Source of the DNA: Saprospirales bacterium GYS_P2D
GTDB taxonomy: Bacteria; Bacteroidota; Bacteroidia; Chitinophagales; Saprospiraceae
Assembly (NCBI GenBank): GCA_009833045.1
Contig: WUUP01000001.1
Coordinates: 1,120,100 to 1,184,099 of the forward strand
DNA length: 64,000 nucleotides
Reading direction: 5' to 3'
This document shows, one piece after another, positions 1 to 9,228 of the stretch. Positions within the stretch are counted from its first letter, which is position 1; each line of letters begins with the position of its first letter. Both the position numbers and the translations under genes were made by a program. The notes beneath the pieces are model-generated. The model was not told the origin of the DNA. It made no database searches and was given only the letters and a program-made list of their open reading frames with translations.

Positions 1-74
1 AACTCTTCAATAGATCTACTCCCGCTGAGGGTTCTAAAGAAGATATTGATAACCGAAATAATGAATTAGTATGA
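1..74 (+). CDS. C-terminal end of an unidentified protein (partial)
   Basis: Reading in frame from base 3, an open frame runs to a TGA at 72-74 and encodes a hydrophilic tail of about 23 residues ending in NELV. Its stop overlaps the next gene's ATG in an ATGA arrangement (71-74), the same junction used by many gene pairs in this window. That overlap is the main reason to prefer this frame over frame 1, which stops at 69. Too little is visible to name a product. Confidence 0.5.
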   Translation, partial: LFNRSTPAEGSKEDIDNRNNELV

Positions 75-871
75 AACAGTTAATGGGGTTTTTAGTAGCA
101 GTGAGTATCCTCACTATATCGTGTACGACCGTCGAGCCTGGCCATAAAGGTGTCGAAGTATCCTGGGGTGGCGAGACGAATATGAATAAGATCTATGACG
201 AAGGTCTCCACAGTGGGATCCACTGGATGTGGGATGACCTAATAGCATACGACTGTCGAGAGCAGACTGTAGTCAATGATTTTGAATTTAACGATCTAAA
301 TAATATGTCTACTGGTGTCGAGATCGCAGTGGACTTCAGGTATAATCCTAAGAAGGTCAATCTCCTCCACACAGAGATCGTCGATGTCGAAACTAAGCTC
401 GTCAAGACTATCAAATCCGCTGGTAAAGAGGTGATCCCAAGCTATGGAGCCGTCGATCTCAACCTGACTAAGCGTGGTGAGGCCGAGGAGCGCCTCTCTC
501 AGATCTTATCAGAGGAGCTGACTGAGTTTTATCTGGAGTTGGCGAGAGTGCAGATCACGGATGTAGACATCCCTCAGGAGATATCAGAAGCCGCTAAGCG
601 TACTGCTGAGCAAATCGAGAAAAACAAACTGGCTGCACAGATGGCAGAAGAAAAAACCAATCTCGGTAACGCTACCATCGCTGAAGCGAAAGCTCTCTAC
701 GAGGCTGCTCAGTATGAAGCGAAAGCAGCAAAGCTCAAAGCGACTCCCGATCAGCTAAAGCTCAAAGAGCTCGAGATACAGCTCGAGTGGGCTAAGCAGG
801 GCAAGTCTCGCTACGGAGAGAATAATGTATTCGGTGCTGGCACCACAGTGGTCAAGGGATTACAAGGATAG
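71..871 (+). CDS. Prohibitin/SPFH (band 7) family lipoprotein
   Basis: This is a 266-residue protein with a lipoprotein signal peptide; the lipobox is near residue 18 (TISC). It is followed by an SPFH domain that opens with the typical VEPGHKGVEVSWGG stretch. A charged, Ala/Glu-rich helical region at about residues 170-250 is the usual oligomerising coiled coil of prohibitins. Band-7 proteins form large ring-like assemblies on membranes and often modulate proteases. Lipidation at the N-terminus replaces the transmembrane anchor of classical prohibitins. The start overlaps the stop of the preceding gene, so the two are probably co-transcribed. A strong terminator follows at about 898-925. The family assignment is firm; the specific role is unknown. 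Confidence 0.85.
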   Translation: MKQLMGFLVAVSILTISCTTVEPGHKGVEVSWGGETNMNKIYDEGLHSGIHWMWDDLIAYDCREQTVVNDFEFNDLNNMSTGVEIAVDFRYNPKKVNLLHTEIVDVETKLVKTIKSAGKEVIPSYGAVDLNLTKRGEAEERLSQILSEELTEFYLELARVQITDVDIPQEISEAAKRTAEQIEKNKLAAQMAEEKTNLGNATIAEAKALYEAAQYEAKAAKLKATPDQLKLKELEIQLEWAKQGKSRYGENNVFGAGTTVVKGLQG

Positions 872-897
872 AATTAGTATGCAGAATGATAATTTGT

Positions 898-925
898 GAG
901 GCCGTCCGCAGGGGCGGCCTTTTTT
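898..925 (+). terminator. Rho-independent terminator after the prohibitin-like gene
   Basis: A GC-rich hairpin pairs GGCCGTCC with GGGCGGCC around a short GCA loop and is followed directly by a run of six T. It lies 27 bases after the stop codon. Confidence 0.88.
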
Positions 926-1247
926 GTTGTAGGGTAGGCTGGATTGGAGAATATAGCTAACTCTTCATAGCATCTATTTTGTTAGATTATTTATACTCTT
1001 CATTTAGTAGTTCTCTGATGACGAATGCTTTTGTTCTCACCTTATAGCATCATGATGGTAATATCCCTGTTAAGCTCCTGTTAAGAAAATAGTGGTCTAA
1101 AACAAATGAAAAATCGGAGGCGTTTTATCTTGACTTTATCAACAGATTAGGCCAACCGACCCAGTCTTTTTTTGATCAACCTCAGGAAATAATATTTCGG
1201 CCTTCTCTGTTGATTTTTTGAAATTTGCTTAACAGAACAATACGAAA
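926..1247. other. 322-bp intergenic region upstream of htrA
   Basis: No convincing gene is present. The region holds two copies of CCTGTTAAG at 1066-1074 and 1077-1085, exactly 11 bp apart. The inverted half-site CTTAACAG lies at 1228-1235, just upstream of the htrA start. An imperfect -7 box (GAAATTTG, about 1220-1227) abuts the inverted copy. This looks like the control region of the protease gene, but the regulator is unknown. Confidence 0.4.
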
Positions 1248-2429
1248 ATGAAAAAATTAGCACAATTAGTTTTGGCAGGTATCGTGGGAGGCTGTTTCGC
1301 TTTTGGAGCCTTCAAGTTTTTTGACAAAAACACGGTGATCTACGAGCAGATCCCCGCACAGCGATATGATACCAGCGTCAGTTCATCAGGGACTGCAGAT
1401 ATCTCTACTAATTTCATCCGAGCTGCCGAAAAAGCAAATCCCGCAGTAGTACACATCAAGGCGCAAAACAAAGCCTATGTCAACTATCAGCAGGGTAGAA
1501 ATTCTTATGACCCATTAGAAGATTTTTGGGGCCTACGCAGACGCTCGACCAGAGAGCAGCCACAGGCAGGTACAGGATCTGGCGTACTCATCTCTCGAGA
1601 TGGCTATATCGTGACTAATAATCACGTAGTAGGATTCGCTGACTATCTCGAGGTCGTCATGGAAGATGGACAGACCTACGAAGCTCAAAAAATAGGAACT
1701 GACCCAAGTACCGACCTCGCAGTCATCAAGATAGAGGGCGAAGGAAAAAATTTACCATATTTAGACTTCTCTGACTCTGATAGACTCAAAGTCGGGGAAT
1801 GGGTAGTAGCCGTAGGTAATCCTTTTAACCTGACGTCCACTGTGACAGCGGGTATCATCAGTGCGATGGGCCGTGATCTTGACATCATTCAAAATCAAAA
1901 ATCTATAGAAGAATTCATCCAAACCGACGCAGTGGTCAATCCTGGCAACAGTGGTGGCGCTCTCGTCAATACGAATGGAGATCTCATCGGTATCAATACC
2001 GCTATCTCGAGTCCGACAGGAGTGTATGCCGGCTACTCATTCGCTATACCGTCTAATCTGGTAAAGCGTGTCGTAGAAGAAATCATGGAGACCGGTGGAG
2101 ACATCCAGCGAGCGCTGCTGGGTATCAATATCGCCTCTGTCGAAGCGGCAAAGGAGCAAGGCATATCACTCAAAAATGTGAGCCAAGGTGTCTATGTAGC
2201 TGACTATCTCGTAGATAGATATGGACGCAAGATGGGCTATAGTTCTGCCGAGGCCGCTGGAGTGGAAAAAGGAGATGTCATCATCGGTGTCAATGGCAAC
2301 AATGTAGCTGGTCCTGAAGACCTACAAGAAGAACTAAAATTTGCTAAAATCGGTGACACTGTGAGCTTGACAGTGATGAGAGATGGTAAGCAGCAGACAA
2401 TTCCTGTAAAATTGCGCCGAGGTATTTAA
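1248..2429 (+). CDS. htrA: Trypsin-like serine protease HtrA/DegP family with one PDZ domain
   Basis: This is a periplasmic quality-control protease of 393 residues. A single N-terminal hydrophobic segment (about residues 5-24) serves as signal or anchor. The S1C catalytic triad is visible: His126 in TNNHVVG, Asp156 in STDLAVI and Ser235 in NPGNSGGA. One PDZ domain follows at about residues 285-390. DegP itself has two PDZ domains, so the architecture is closer to DegS or to the single-PDZ HtrA proteins common in Bacteroidota. The gene stands alone between two terminators, with a long upstream region carrying repeated CTGTTAAG sites, which suggests its own regulation, plausibly by envelope stress. 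Confidence 0.93.
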   Translation: MKKLAQLVLAGIVGGCFAFGAFKFFDKNTVIYEQIPAQRYDTSVSSSGTADISTNFIRAAEKANPAVVHIKAQNKAYVNYQQGRNSYDPLEDFWGLRRRSTREQPQAGTGSGVLISRDGYIVTNNHVVGFADYLEVVMEDGQTYEAQKIGTDPSTDLAVIKIEGEGKNLPYLDFSDSDRLKVGEWVVAVGNPFNLTSTVTAGIISAMGRDLDIIQNQKSIEEFIQTDAVVNPGNSGGALVNTNGDLIGINTAISSPTGVYAGYSFAIPSNLVKRVVEEIMETGGDIQRALLGINIASVEAAKEQGISLKNVSQGVYVADYLVDRYGRKMGYSSAEAAGVEKGDVIIGVNGNNVAGPEDLQEELKFAKIGDTVSLTVMRDGKQQTIPVKLRRGI

Positions 2430-2487
2430 GCAATCAGACAATTATGACGTTATATAAATAAAGTTGGTTTTTCGTTTTGTTTTGAGG

Positions 2488-2518
2488 CGCCCACTGTATT
2501 CTTCGGTGGGCGTTTTCT
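2488..2518 (+). terminator. Rho-independent terminator of htrA
   Basis: CGCCCAC (2488-2494) pairs with GTGGGCG (2506-2512) across an 11-base loop, followed by TTTTCTT. The reverse strand has no T-run after the hairpin, so it serves the plus-strand gene only; tgt converges on it from the other side. Confidence 0.85.
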
Positions 2519-2545
2519 TATTTTATAGAATATGGTTACAAGTCT

Positions 2546-3673
2546 CTATAGCCTCCTGCCCACCTTCTCGACCATACCAGGCTTCCACTCTGAGAAGGTG
2601 CCAGCGATGATATGCTTTCGGGCCTCTCCGACCAGCCAGAGGAAGAAAGTAAGATTGTGTACACTGGCTATATGCAGCCCCAATGCCTCCTTCACATTGA
2701 ATAAATGTCTGAGATAGGCTTTGCTATGATTATTGCTCATCGGGCAGTCGAGATCCGCATCGATCGGACTGAAGTCTTCTTTCCACTTAGCATTTTTGAT
2801 ATTGATGATACCCTCGGCAGTATAGAGCATACCATGTCGAGCATTGCGAGTTGGGAGTACGCAGTCAAACATATCTATCCCCCGATCGATACACTCCAGT
2901 AGATTTTGAGGAGTACCTACACCCATGAGATATCTGGCCTGCTCCCGTGGTAGATGCTCTGTCACGAGTGCAGTCATATCATACATGATAGGCGCTGGCT
3001 CTCCGACCGATAGACCACCGATCGCATTGACCTCAGCACTATGATCAGCGATGAATTTAGCTGACTCGACTCTCAGGTCCTCATAGGTGCTACCCTGCAC
3101 GATGGGTGCGAGTATCTGACCATAGTCATGTACTGATGGCGTCTCAGCGAAATGCTTCTGACAGCGCTTGAGCCATCTATGTGTCATATGCATCGAGCGC
3201 TTTGCATACTGATAGTCACATGGATAGGGAGTACACTCATCAAAGGCCATGATGATGTCTGCCCCAAGATGCTTCTGAATATCCATAGCACTCTCCGGGC
3301 TGAAAAAATGCTTAGATCCATCTACAGGAGATCTAAACTTGACCCCATCCTCGGTGATCTTGCGGATACCACTCAGTGAATATACCTGAAATCCACCGCT
3401 ATCTGTCAGCATAGGTTTGTCCCAAGTAGTAAACTTATGAAGTCCTCCTGCCTTGCTGATCAGCTCGTGTCCTGGGCGGAGATAGAGGTGAAAGGTATTG
3501 CCCAAGATGATCTGAGCCCCCAGCTGATGAATCGCCTCAAATGGCAAACCTTTGACAGTCGCCTGTGTGCCTACTGGCATAAATATGGGCGTCTGAATAT
3601 CACCATGATCTGTGGTCAATGTGCCAGCACGTGCAGAGCCTGTACTCGATGTATGTGTGAGTGTATATTTCAT
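2546..3673 (-). CDS. tgt: Queuine tRNA-ribosyltransferase (tRNA-guanine transglycosylase)
   Basis: Tgt exchanges guanine 34 of GUN-anticodon tRNAs for the queuosine precursor preQ1. The start chosen is the internal Met of MKYTL, five codons inside the longest frame, because family members begin there. Seen in the sequence are the DSGGFQ motif (Asp91) and the nucleophile region FDCVLPTRNARHG (Asp270). The usual zinc site CxCxxCx(n)H is degenerate: only one of the three cysteines (Cys310) remains, although the closing His in VHNLTF is kept. This may be normal for Bacteroidota enzymes. It is the last gene of the secA-SPOR-rodA-tgt run, 35 bases after rodA. Confidence 0.93.
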   Translation of the reverse strand: MKYTLTHTSSTGSARAGTLTTDHGDIQTPIFMPVGTQATVKGLPFEAIHQLGAQIILGNTFHLYLRPGHELISKAGGLHKFTTWDKPMLTDSGGFQVYSLSGIRKITEDGVKFRSPVDGSKHFFSPESAMDIQKHLGADIIMAFDECTPYPCDYQYAKRSMHMTHRWLKRCQKHFAETPSVHDYGQILAPIVQGSTYEDLRVESAKFIADHSAEVNAIGGLSVGEPAPIMYDMTALVTEHLPREQARYLMGVGTPQNLLECIDRGIDMFDCVLPTRNARHGMLYTAEGIINIKNAKWKEDFSPIDADLDCPMSNNHSKAYLRHLFNVKEALGLHIASVHNLTFFLWLVGEARKHIIAGTFSEWKPGMVEKVGRRL

Positions 3674-3708
3674 AGATATTCCTGACAAAGGTGCAATAAT
3701 AATATCGA

Positions 3709-5109
3709 TCAGCGAGACCTGAACATCTTTAGCGACACTCCGATCATGATCGAAAAGGCCATGAGCGATGAACCTCCCTTACTGATGAATGGTAGTGGGA
3801 TTCCAATGACTGGTGATATACCCATCGTCATCCCGATATTGATAAAAAAGTGAAGAAAAATAAATCCTGCTATAGCGTATGCATAGTTCTTGACGAATAG
3901 ATACTTAGAGTCTTCGCCCCGCTGTATGAGTCGTAGGATCAAGACTAAAAACAAAATCACGACAGCAGCGCTACCGATGAATCCCTGCTCCTCGCCTACA
4001 CTACTGAAGATAAAATCTGTCGTCTGCTCTGGCACATAGTTGAGCTTAGTGAAGGTGCCATTGAGATAGCCCTTGCCAGTGAGCCCGCCTGAACCTATAG
4101 CCAGCTTGGACTGCAACAGGTTATACAGAGAGCCACGAGGATCACACTTTTCTGGCTGTAGCCAAACATTGATCCGATCCTGCTGATGCGGCTTCAGAAT
4201 ATTATTGAAAGCATAGGAACTACTGAATGATAGGAGCGACAAGACAGCTACCATCCCCATAAAGTAAAACTTAGTGCTGTAGGTCTTTTTCTTATTAAAA
4301 TAGAAAAGTAAAAAGACCAAGACTGCAAAATTGAGCGCCATAGCATAGATCGTCAGCTCATACTGATAGCAGAGGATCGTCGTCAGCACCATGGTGATGA
4401 ATAGCATTGTGGAGGAGACTCGACTCTTAGAAAAATCAAGGGCAAATAATAGGCCGGTCAAAAAGATCAAACTTATCCCCATCTGATAGCCGTATACCAA
4501 CGACACGACTAATGTCAAAAAGAGCGCTATGATGATCACATAGTACATCGATGGCAACCCTCGCCGATACAGTAGTATGAATAGTGAGAAAAAAGTAATG
4601 GCAGATCCTGGATCTGGCTGTAGGATGATCAGCGCCGACGGCATGAATATCACTCCAAATATGAACAGCTGAGTCTTGACATCATTCAGATTGAATCGTA
4701 TCGCACTCAGGAGGCTGGATACATATATTGCTGTAGTAAACTTAGCAAACTCCGAAGGCTGTATCGAGAAAGGTCCGATGATAATCCATGAAGTTGCTCC
4801 TTTGATCTCCGTACCTATAAATAGCAATAGCAATAAGGATAACAATCCCAAGCCATACAAGGGCAGAGAGAGCGTGTTCCACAGTTGCCAGTCCATGAGA
4901 TATGCGATGAAAAGTAATCCCAGCGAAACAATTGCCCAGACCACTTGCTTGCCAAATGGAGTGGACATCGACCACATATTGACATCTGTATAGTCATGAT
5001 ATGTCGTCGTATAGATCATCATCAGGCCCGTCACTACGAGGGCGAGATAACTCAAGAATACGATCCAGTCAAACTTTGGTAGATTGCTGAGCGGCTTACT
5101 GATCGCCAT
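3709..5109 (-). CDS. rodA: Rod-shape SEDS peptidoglycan glycosyltransferase RodA
   Basis: RodA is the SEDS-family polymerase of the elongasome and works with a class B penicillin-binding protein in the inner membrane. The 466-residue protein is almost entirely hydrophobic, with about 10-12 membrane segments. It carries the family signature GPFSIQPSEFAKF near residue 115 and the conserved C-terminal GIPLPFISKGGSS motif. Its start lies inside the end of a SPOR-like gene (14-nt overlap), so the two are translationally coupled. Its usual partner, PBP2 (mrdA), lies 34 kb away with mreBCD rather than beside it. The longer SEDS region in the middle favours RodA over FtsW, and the length is in the family range. 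Confidence 0.92.
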   Translation of the reverse strand: MAISKPLSNLPKFDWIVFLSYLALVVTGLMMIYTTTYHDYTDVNMWSMSTPFGKQVVWAIVSLGLLFIAYLMDWQLWNTLSLPLYGLGLLSLLLLLFIGTEIKGATSWIIIGPFSIQPSEFAKFTTAIYVSSLLSAIRFNLNDVKTQLFIFGVIFMPSALIILQPDPGSAITFFSLFILLYRRGLPSMYYVIIIALFLTLVVSLVYGYQMGISLIFLTGLLFALDFSKSRVSSTMLFITMVLTTILCYQYELTIYAMALNFAVLVFLLFYFNKKKTYSTKFYFMGMVAVLSLLSFSSSYAFNNILKPHQQDRINVWLQPEKCDPRGSLYNLLQSKLAIGSGGLTGKGYLNGTFTKLNYVPEQTTDFIFSSVGEEQGFIGSAAVVILFLVLILRLIQRGEDSKYLFVKNYAYAIAGFIFLHFFINIGMTMGISPVIGIPLPFISKGGSSLMAFSIMIGVSLKMFRSR

Positions 5110-5512
5110 TTTGATTAAATAGCTCCGTCTTCATAATCTTATCCCGGTAGGGCAGCGCCAGAGGGAAGTCTTCTTTAAACTTGACTAACATGGGCTCTAC
5201 AGCAAAACGGTCTTCATACGCTCCGACTTTCATACTGTAGTAGGGAGCCTCATAGTCCTGCGAGTAAACCATATCGGGATATTTGTTTTCAAATAGCCAG
5301 CGAGCGCTCTCCATAGCCCGACGATCAGTCGTAGAGATGAGCTTGATCCTCCATCCGTCGATATACGGCTCTTCTTTACCGATACGGACAAAATTATCCA
5401 TCATCTGCTTGACTGCAGGCGCCTCGTCGATAGTGACCTGAGCCTGAGTTGTCCATATACCGGTGAAGCTGAGAGCAGCGATCAAAAAGAGTAAGGAACA
5501 AGTTTTTTTCAT
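5096..5512 (-). CDS. Periplasmic SPOR-like domain protein
   Basis: This is a small secreted protein of 138 residues. A cleavable signal peptide ends near AQAQ at residue 25. The rest resembles a single SPOR fold: a first strand GWRIKLIST, a helix rich in charged residues, then the second half YYSMKVGAYEDRFAVEPML. That pattern matches the short SPOR-type proteins common in Bacteroidota. SPOR domains bind glycan strands of peptidoglycan lacking stem peptides. The 14-nt overlap with rodA strongly suggests a role in cell-wall synthesis. The domain call is by pattern only. Confidence 0.7.
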   Translation of the reverse strand: MKKTCSLLFLIAALSFTGIWTTQAQVTIDEAPAVKQMMDNFVRIGKEEPYIDGWRIKLISTTDRRAMESARWLFENKYPDMVYSQDYEAPYYSMKVGAYEDRFAVEPMLVKFKEDFPLALPYRDKIMKTELFNQNGDQ

Positions 5513-5583
5513 GCTTGCTGTTTTGGGCTATGTATATAGGAGCGTCTTTACGAACGAGAAATGCTCCTATTAATTTCAATATA

Positions 5584-8500
5584 CTACTTCTTTCCGTGAC
5601 ATTGCTTGAACTTCTTGCCACTTCCACAAGGACAAGGATCGTTACGACCTACTTTTACTTCCGTCCGCTTAAAGGTCTCTGGCTTAGCTGCTGGCTGCTG
5701 GCTCACGCTCTCTGCAGCGGCTCGTCTGGCCTGATCCTCTGTACGTGAGGCACTGGTCTTACTTAGATCCGTTTTTTGTTCTTTCGCCTCCTGTAGATTT
5801 TCATTGACATTGATGACGAGACGTCCTTTCATGAGATAGGAGCTGACCTCTTCATTGATCTGATAGATGAGTCGCTCAAAGAGTTCATAGGCCTCCATCT
5901 TATAGATCACAAGCGGATCCTTCTGCTCAAATGAAGCTGCCTGTACAGAGTCCTTCAGTTCATCCATTGACCGGAGGTGCTCTTTCCAGTTGTCATCGAT
6001 GATCGCAAGACTTACGGCTTTCTCGATATCTTTGACAATACTCTTGCCATCAGAGTCTACTGCAGTCTCGAGATCTGCTGCGATCGGTAGTGGCTTCTTA
6101 CTACCATCAGTGAATGGTACAGCGATACGCTTGTATCGATGTCCTTCATTATCATGGACACGCTTGATCACTGGGAGCAGGATCTCAGCGATCTTGTCAA
6201 ATTTGTTATGATATAACTCCAGTGTCTCTTTGAGTAAGCTATCACTTAGCTGATCGACAGAGCTGCTCTTGAATACTTCTTCTTTAAAGTCTGGGTCATT
6301 GCCCAATACTCGTAGACACTCCTTGCGGAATCCTTCGAAGTCATCGATGGCCTTATAGTCTGCTACGAGATTGTCACAGAGCGCTGTGAAAAGATTGTGC
6401 AGATCCAGTGCTAAACGATCTCCAGAGAGCGCATTATTACGCTTCTTATAGATTGCTTCCCGCTGGATATTCATTACGTCATCATACTCGAGGAGACGCT
6501 TACGTATCCCGAAGTTGTTTTCTTCTACTTTCTTCTGAGCACGCTCGATAGACTTAGAGACCATATTGTGCTGTAACACTTCACCCTCTTTGTGACCCAT
6601 ACGGTCCATGAGCTTAGCGAGTCGCTCTGAGTTGAACAGTCGCATGAGATTGTCCTCGAGCGACACATAAAACTGAGAAGACCCCGGATCTCCCTGACGT
6701 CCAGCACGACCTCGTAGCTGTCTATCTACTCGTCTCGAGTCATGACGCTCAGTGGCGATGATCGCCAGACCACCAGCCTTTTTCACTTCATCAGATAGCT
6801 TGATATCAGTACCCCGACCGGCCATATTAGTGGCGATCGTCACATTGCCCGCTCTACCTGCCTCTGCTACGATCTCAGCTTCTCGCTGATGCTGCTTAGC
6901 ATTGAGGACATTGTGCTTGATACCTCGGAGATTGAGCATACGCCCGAGCTTCTCTGAGATATCGACCGATGTCGTACCTACGAGTACGGGTCTACCAGCT
7001 TCTGTCAGCTTTACGATCTCATCGATCACTGCATTATATTTTTCTCGAGCCGTCTTATAGACTAAGTCATCTCTGTCGTCTCGCTGTATCGGACGATTAG
7101 TAGGGATGACGACTACATCGAGCTCGTAGATATCCCAAAACTCTTTCGCCTCCGTCTCGGCAGTACCGGTCATACCACTGAGCTTGTGATACATACGGAA
7201 GTAGTTTTGCAATGTCACCGTAGCATAGGTCTGAGTGATGTCTCCGACCTTTACATTTTCTTTCGCCTCGAGCGCCTGATGTAGACCATCTGAGTAGCGA
7301 CGACCCTCCATCATACGACCTGTAGACTCATCTACGATCTTGACAGCGCCATCCATCACGACATACTCCTCGTCCTTTTCAAATAAGGTATAGGCCTTGA
7401 GCAATTGGCTCACTGCATGAAGACGTCTCGACTTGACACTATAGTCAGTGACGAGCATCTGCTTTTGATCATTGAGGTCTTCTCCTGTTTCTTTTTCTTG
7501 ACTATCGAGCTTCTCCATCTCGGAGGCGATATCCGGCATGACAAAAAAGCCGCTATCTGATTCGCCTTGCGCCAAAAAGTCAGTCCCTTTCTCAGTGAGC
7601 TCCACACTTCTATTCTTCTCATCGATAGTGAAAAGGAGGGGCTCATCGACTAAATGCATCCGCTTAGACTGCTCCTGCATGTAGTGGTTTTCTGCCTTCT
7701 GGAGTGTCACTTTCACACCTTCCTCCGAGAGAAATTTGATCAACGGTCGATACTTTGGCATCGCCTTGTACGCTCTGAGTAGAGACATACCTACCTGGCC
7801 TTCTTCGTAGCCACGATCGCCCTCGTTGAATAGTTTTTTCGCTTCCGCTAAATATTGGGTAGCGAGCTTGCGCTGAGCAGAGATGAGCTTCTCTACTTTA
7901 GGTCGTAGCTCGATATATTCTTGTTCGTCATCCCCTTTCGGTACAGGACCTGATATGATGAGCGGTGTACGAGCGTCATCGATCAATACAGAATCCACCT
8001 CATCGACCATCGCAAAATGGTGCTTGCCTTGTACTTTTTCATTGACCGAGCGGACCATGTTGTCACGCAGATAGTCAAAGCCAAACTCATTATTAGTACC
8101 ATAGGTGATATCACAGCCGTATGCATCTCGGCGCTCCTCTGAGTGCGGTCGATACTTGTCGATACAGTCTATCGTGAGGAATAAAAACTCCATCAATGGG
8201 CCTATCCACTCTGCATCCCGTCGAGCCAGGTAGTCATTGACCGTGATCACATGTACTCCCTGACCTGAGAGACCATTGAGGTAAGCTGGTAGTGTCGCTA
8301 CGAGCGTCTTACCCTCTCCCGTCTGCATCTCTGCGATCTTACCATCATGGAGGACCATACCACCGATGAGCTGTACATCATAGTGGATCATATTCCACGT
8401 GATATCACCGCCGGCCGCTTGCCATTGGTTTTTCCAGAGGGCTTTATCACCTTGGACAGAGACATAGGAGCGAGTCGCTGCGAGATCCTTATCTCTATCT

Positions 8501-8892
8501 GTTGCCGATACTTCGATCGTATCATTAGTTGAGAATCTACGAGCCGCTTCTTTGACCACGGCGAAAGCCTCTGGCTGAATCTCCATAAGGACATCCTCGA
8601 GGTGTTTATCTCGATCCTTCTTCAGGGCATCTATCTCTTTGTAGTACTCCTCTTTCTGGAGCATGTCTTCTTCGCTCTCCGACTTAGCCTTGAGCTCAGC
8701 GATATCAGCATCGATACCTGCTAAGTGATCTGCTATTCGCTTTCTGAACTCGAACGTCTTCTCCCTGAGTGCATCATTGCTCAGTGACTGATAGGACTCA
8801 AAGTGCTGATTGATCTCGTCGACACGTGAGGAGTATCCCTTGACATCTCTCTCCTGCTTAGTGCCGAATATCTTCTTGATTATATTGAACAT
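5584..8892 (-). CDS. secA: Preprotein translocase ATPase SecA
   Basis: SecA is the motor that drives unfolded preproteins through SecYEG. The 1102-residue form is longer than the roughly 900 of E. coli, as is usual in Bacteroidota, with an added charged helical stretch at about residues 60-100. Visible motifs are Walker A TGEGKT (191-196), [14 protein letters not shown] (297-310), the helicase motif NMAGRGTDI and [14 protein letters not shown]. The C-terminal zinc/SecB-binding motif has Cys1087, Cys1089, Cys1098 and His1099. It is first in a four-gene minus-strand run. A possible promoter lies about 45-80 bases upstream. Confidence 0.98.
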   Translation of the reverse strand: MFNIIKKIFGTKQERDVKGYSSRVDEINQHFESYQSLSNDALREKTFEFRKRIADHLAGIDADIAELKAKSESEEDMLQKEEYYKEIDALKKDRDKHLEDVLMEIQPEAFAVVKEAARRFSTNDTIEVSATDRDKDLAATRSYVSVQGDKALWKNQWQAAGGDITWNMIHYDVQLIGGMVLHDGKIAEMQTGEGKTLVATLPAYLNGLSGQGVHVITVNDYLARRDAEWIGPLMEFLFLTIDCIDKYRPHSEERRDAYGCDITYGTNNEFGFDYLRDNMVRSVNEKVQGKHHFAMVDEVDSVLIDDARTPLIISGPVPKGDDEQEYIELRPKVEKLISAQRKLATQYLAEAKKLFNEGDRGYEEGQVGMSLLRAYKAMPKYRPLIKFLSEEGVKVTLQKAENHYMQEQSKRMHLVDEPLLFTIDEKNRSVELTEKGTDFLAQGESDSGFFVMPDIASEMEKLDSQEKETGEDLNDQKQMLVTDYSVKSRRLHAVSQLLKAYTLFEKDEEYVVMDGAVKIVDESTGRMMEGRRYSDGLHQALEAKENVKVGDITQTYATVTLQNYFRMYHKLSGMTGTAETEAKEFWDIYELDVVVIPTNRPIQRDDRDDLVYKTAREKYNAVIDEIVKLTEAGRPVLVGTTSVDISEKLGRMLNLRGIKHNVLNAKQHQREAEIVAEAGRAGNVTIATNMAGRGTDIKLSDEVKKAGGLAIIATERHDSRRVDRQLRGRAGRQGDPGSSQFYVSLEDNLMRLFNSERLAKLMDRMGHKEGEVLQHNMVSKSIERAQKKVEENNFGIRKRLLEYDDVMNIQREAIYKKRNNALSGDRLALDLHNLFTALCDNLVADYKAIDDFEGFRKECLRVLGNDPDFKEEVFKSSSVDQLSDSLLKETLELYHNKFDKIAEILLPVIKRVHDNEGHRYKRIAVPFTDGSKKPLPIAADLETAVDSDGKSIVKDIEKAVSLAIIDDNWKEHLRSMDELKDSVQAASFEQKDPLVIYKMEAYELFERLIYQINEEVSSYLMKGRLVINVNENLQEAKEQKTDLSKTSASRTEDQARRAAAESVSQQPAAKPETFKRTEVKVGRNDPCPCGSGKKFKQCHGKK

Positions 8893-8937
8893 CGTATTCT
8901 TTTCTGACTATTTCTTGATTAGTAGATGGTTATGCTG

Positions 8938-8971
8938 ATCGAAGATCATACCAAAGCCAAACTCCTGTCAG
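8938..8971 (-). promoter_or_regulatory. Possible stress-type promoter of secA
   Basis: On the minus strand CTGACAG (8965-8971) is followed by TTGGTATGATCTTCGAT (8938-8954). The latter loosely resembles the sigma-54 pattern TGGCACG-N4-TTGC, but several key bases differ. This is a pattern-based suggestion only. Confidence 0.2.
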
Positions 8972-9098
8972 CATGGCATACCTTATCAAGAATCCACTAT
9001 CTTGAAAAACGCAGACAAAGATACATTCTTGTTAATCAAACACTCTTTGTTAAATTAATTTGTCCTATCGCTGTACGTTATTTAGTTCATTCCAATGA

Positions 9099-9138
9099 TC
9101 CAAATAGTATTTTAGAATAACGGGTCTGTCCAAATAGT
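9099..9138 (+). repeat. Pair of direct repeats upstream of the nuclease gene
   Basis: TCCAAATAGT occurs at 9099-9108 and 9129-9138, and similarity continues loosely for about nine further bases. The 30-bp period places both copies on the same face of the helix, as expected for an operator. No regulator is encoded next door. Confidence 0.4.
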
Positions 9139-9228
9139 TTTATTGAACGAGTTTTGCACCTTAGCAATAGACCGAGAAATTCAATAAATGTCAAACACTG
9201 GCTATATTGGTGTATACATTACGTTACT

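Larger units (their letters stand above)
8893..9228. other. 336-bp divergent intergenic region between secA and a nuclease gene
   Basis: No convincing gene is present; a 64-codon frame at 8926-9120 has no recognisable protein character. The left part probably carries the secA promoter (minus strand). The right part carries two exact copies of TCCAAATAGT (9099-9108 and 9129-9138), 30 bp apart, ahead of the nuclease gene. A near-consensus -7 box, GAGTTTTG, lies at about 9149-9156. Confidence 0.4.

Noticed and set aside
8926-9120. 64-codon open frame between secA and the nuclease gene
   Set aside because: No recognisable protein character, and it overlaps the likely secA control region.
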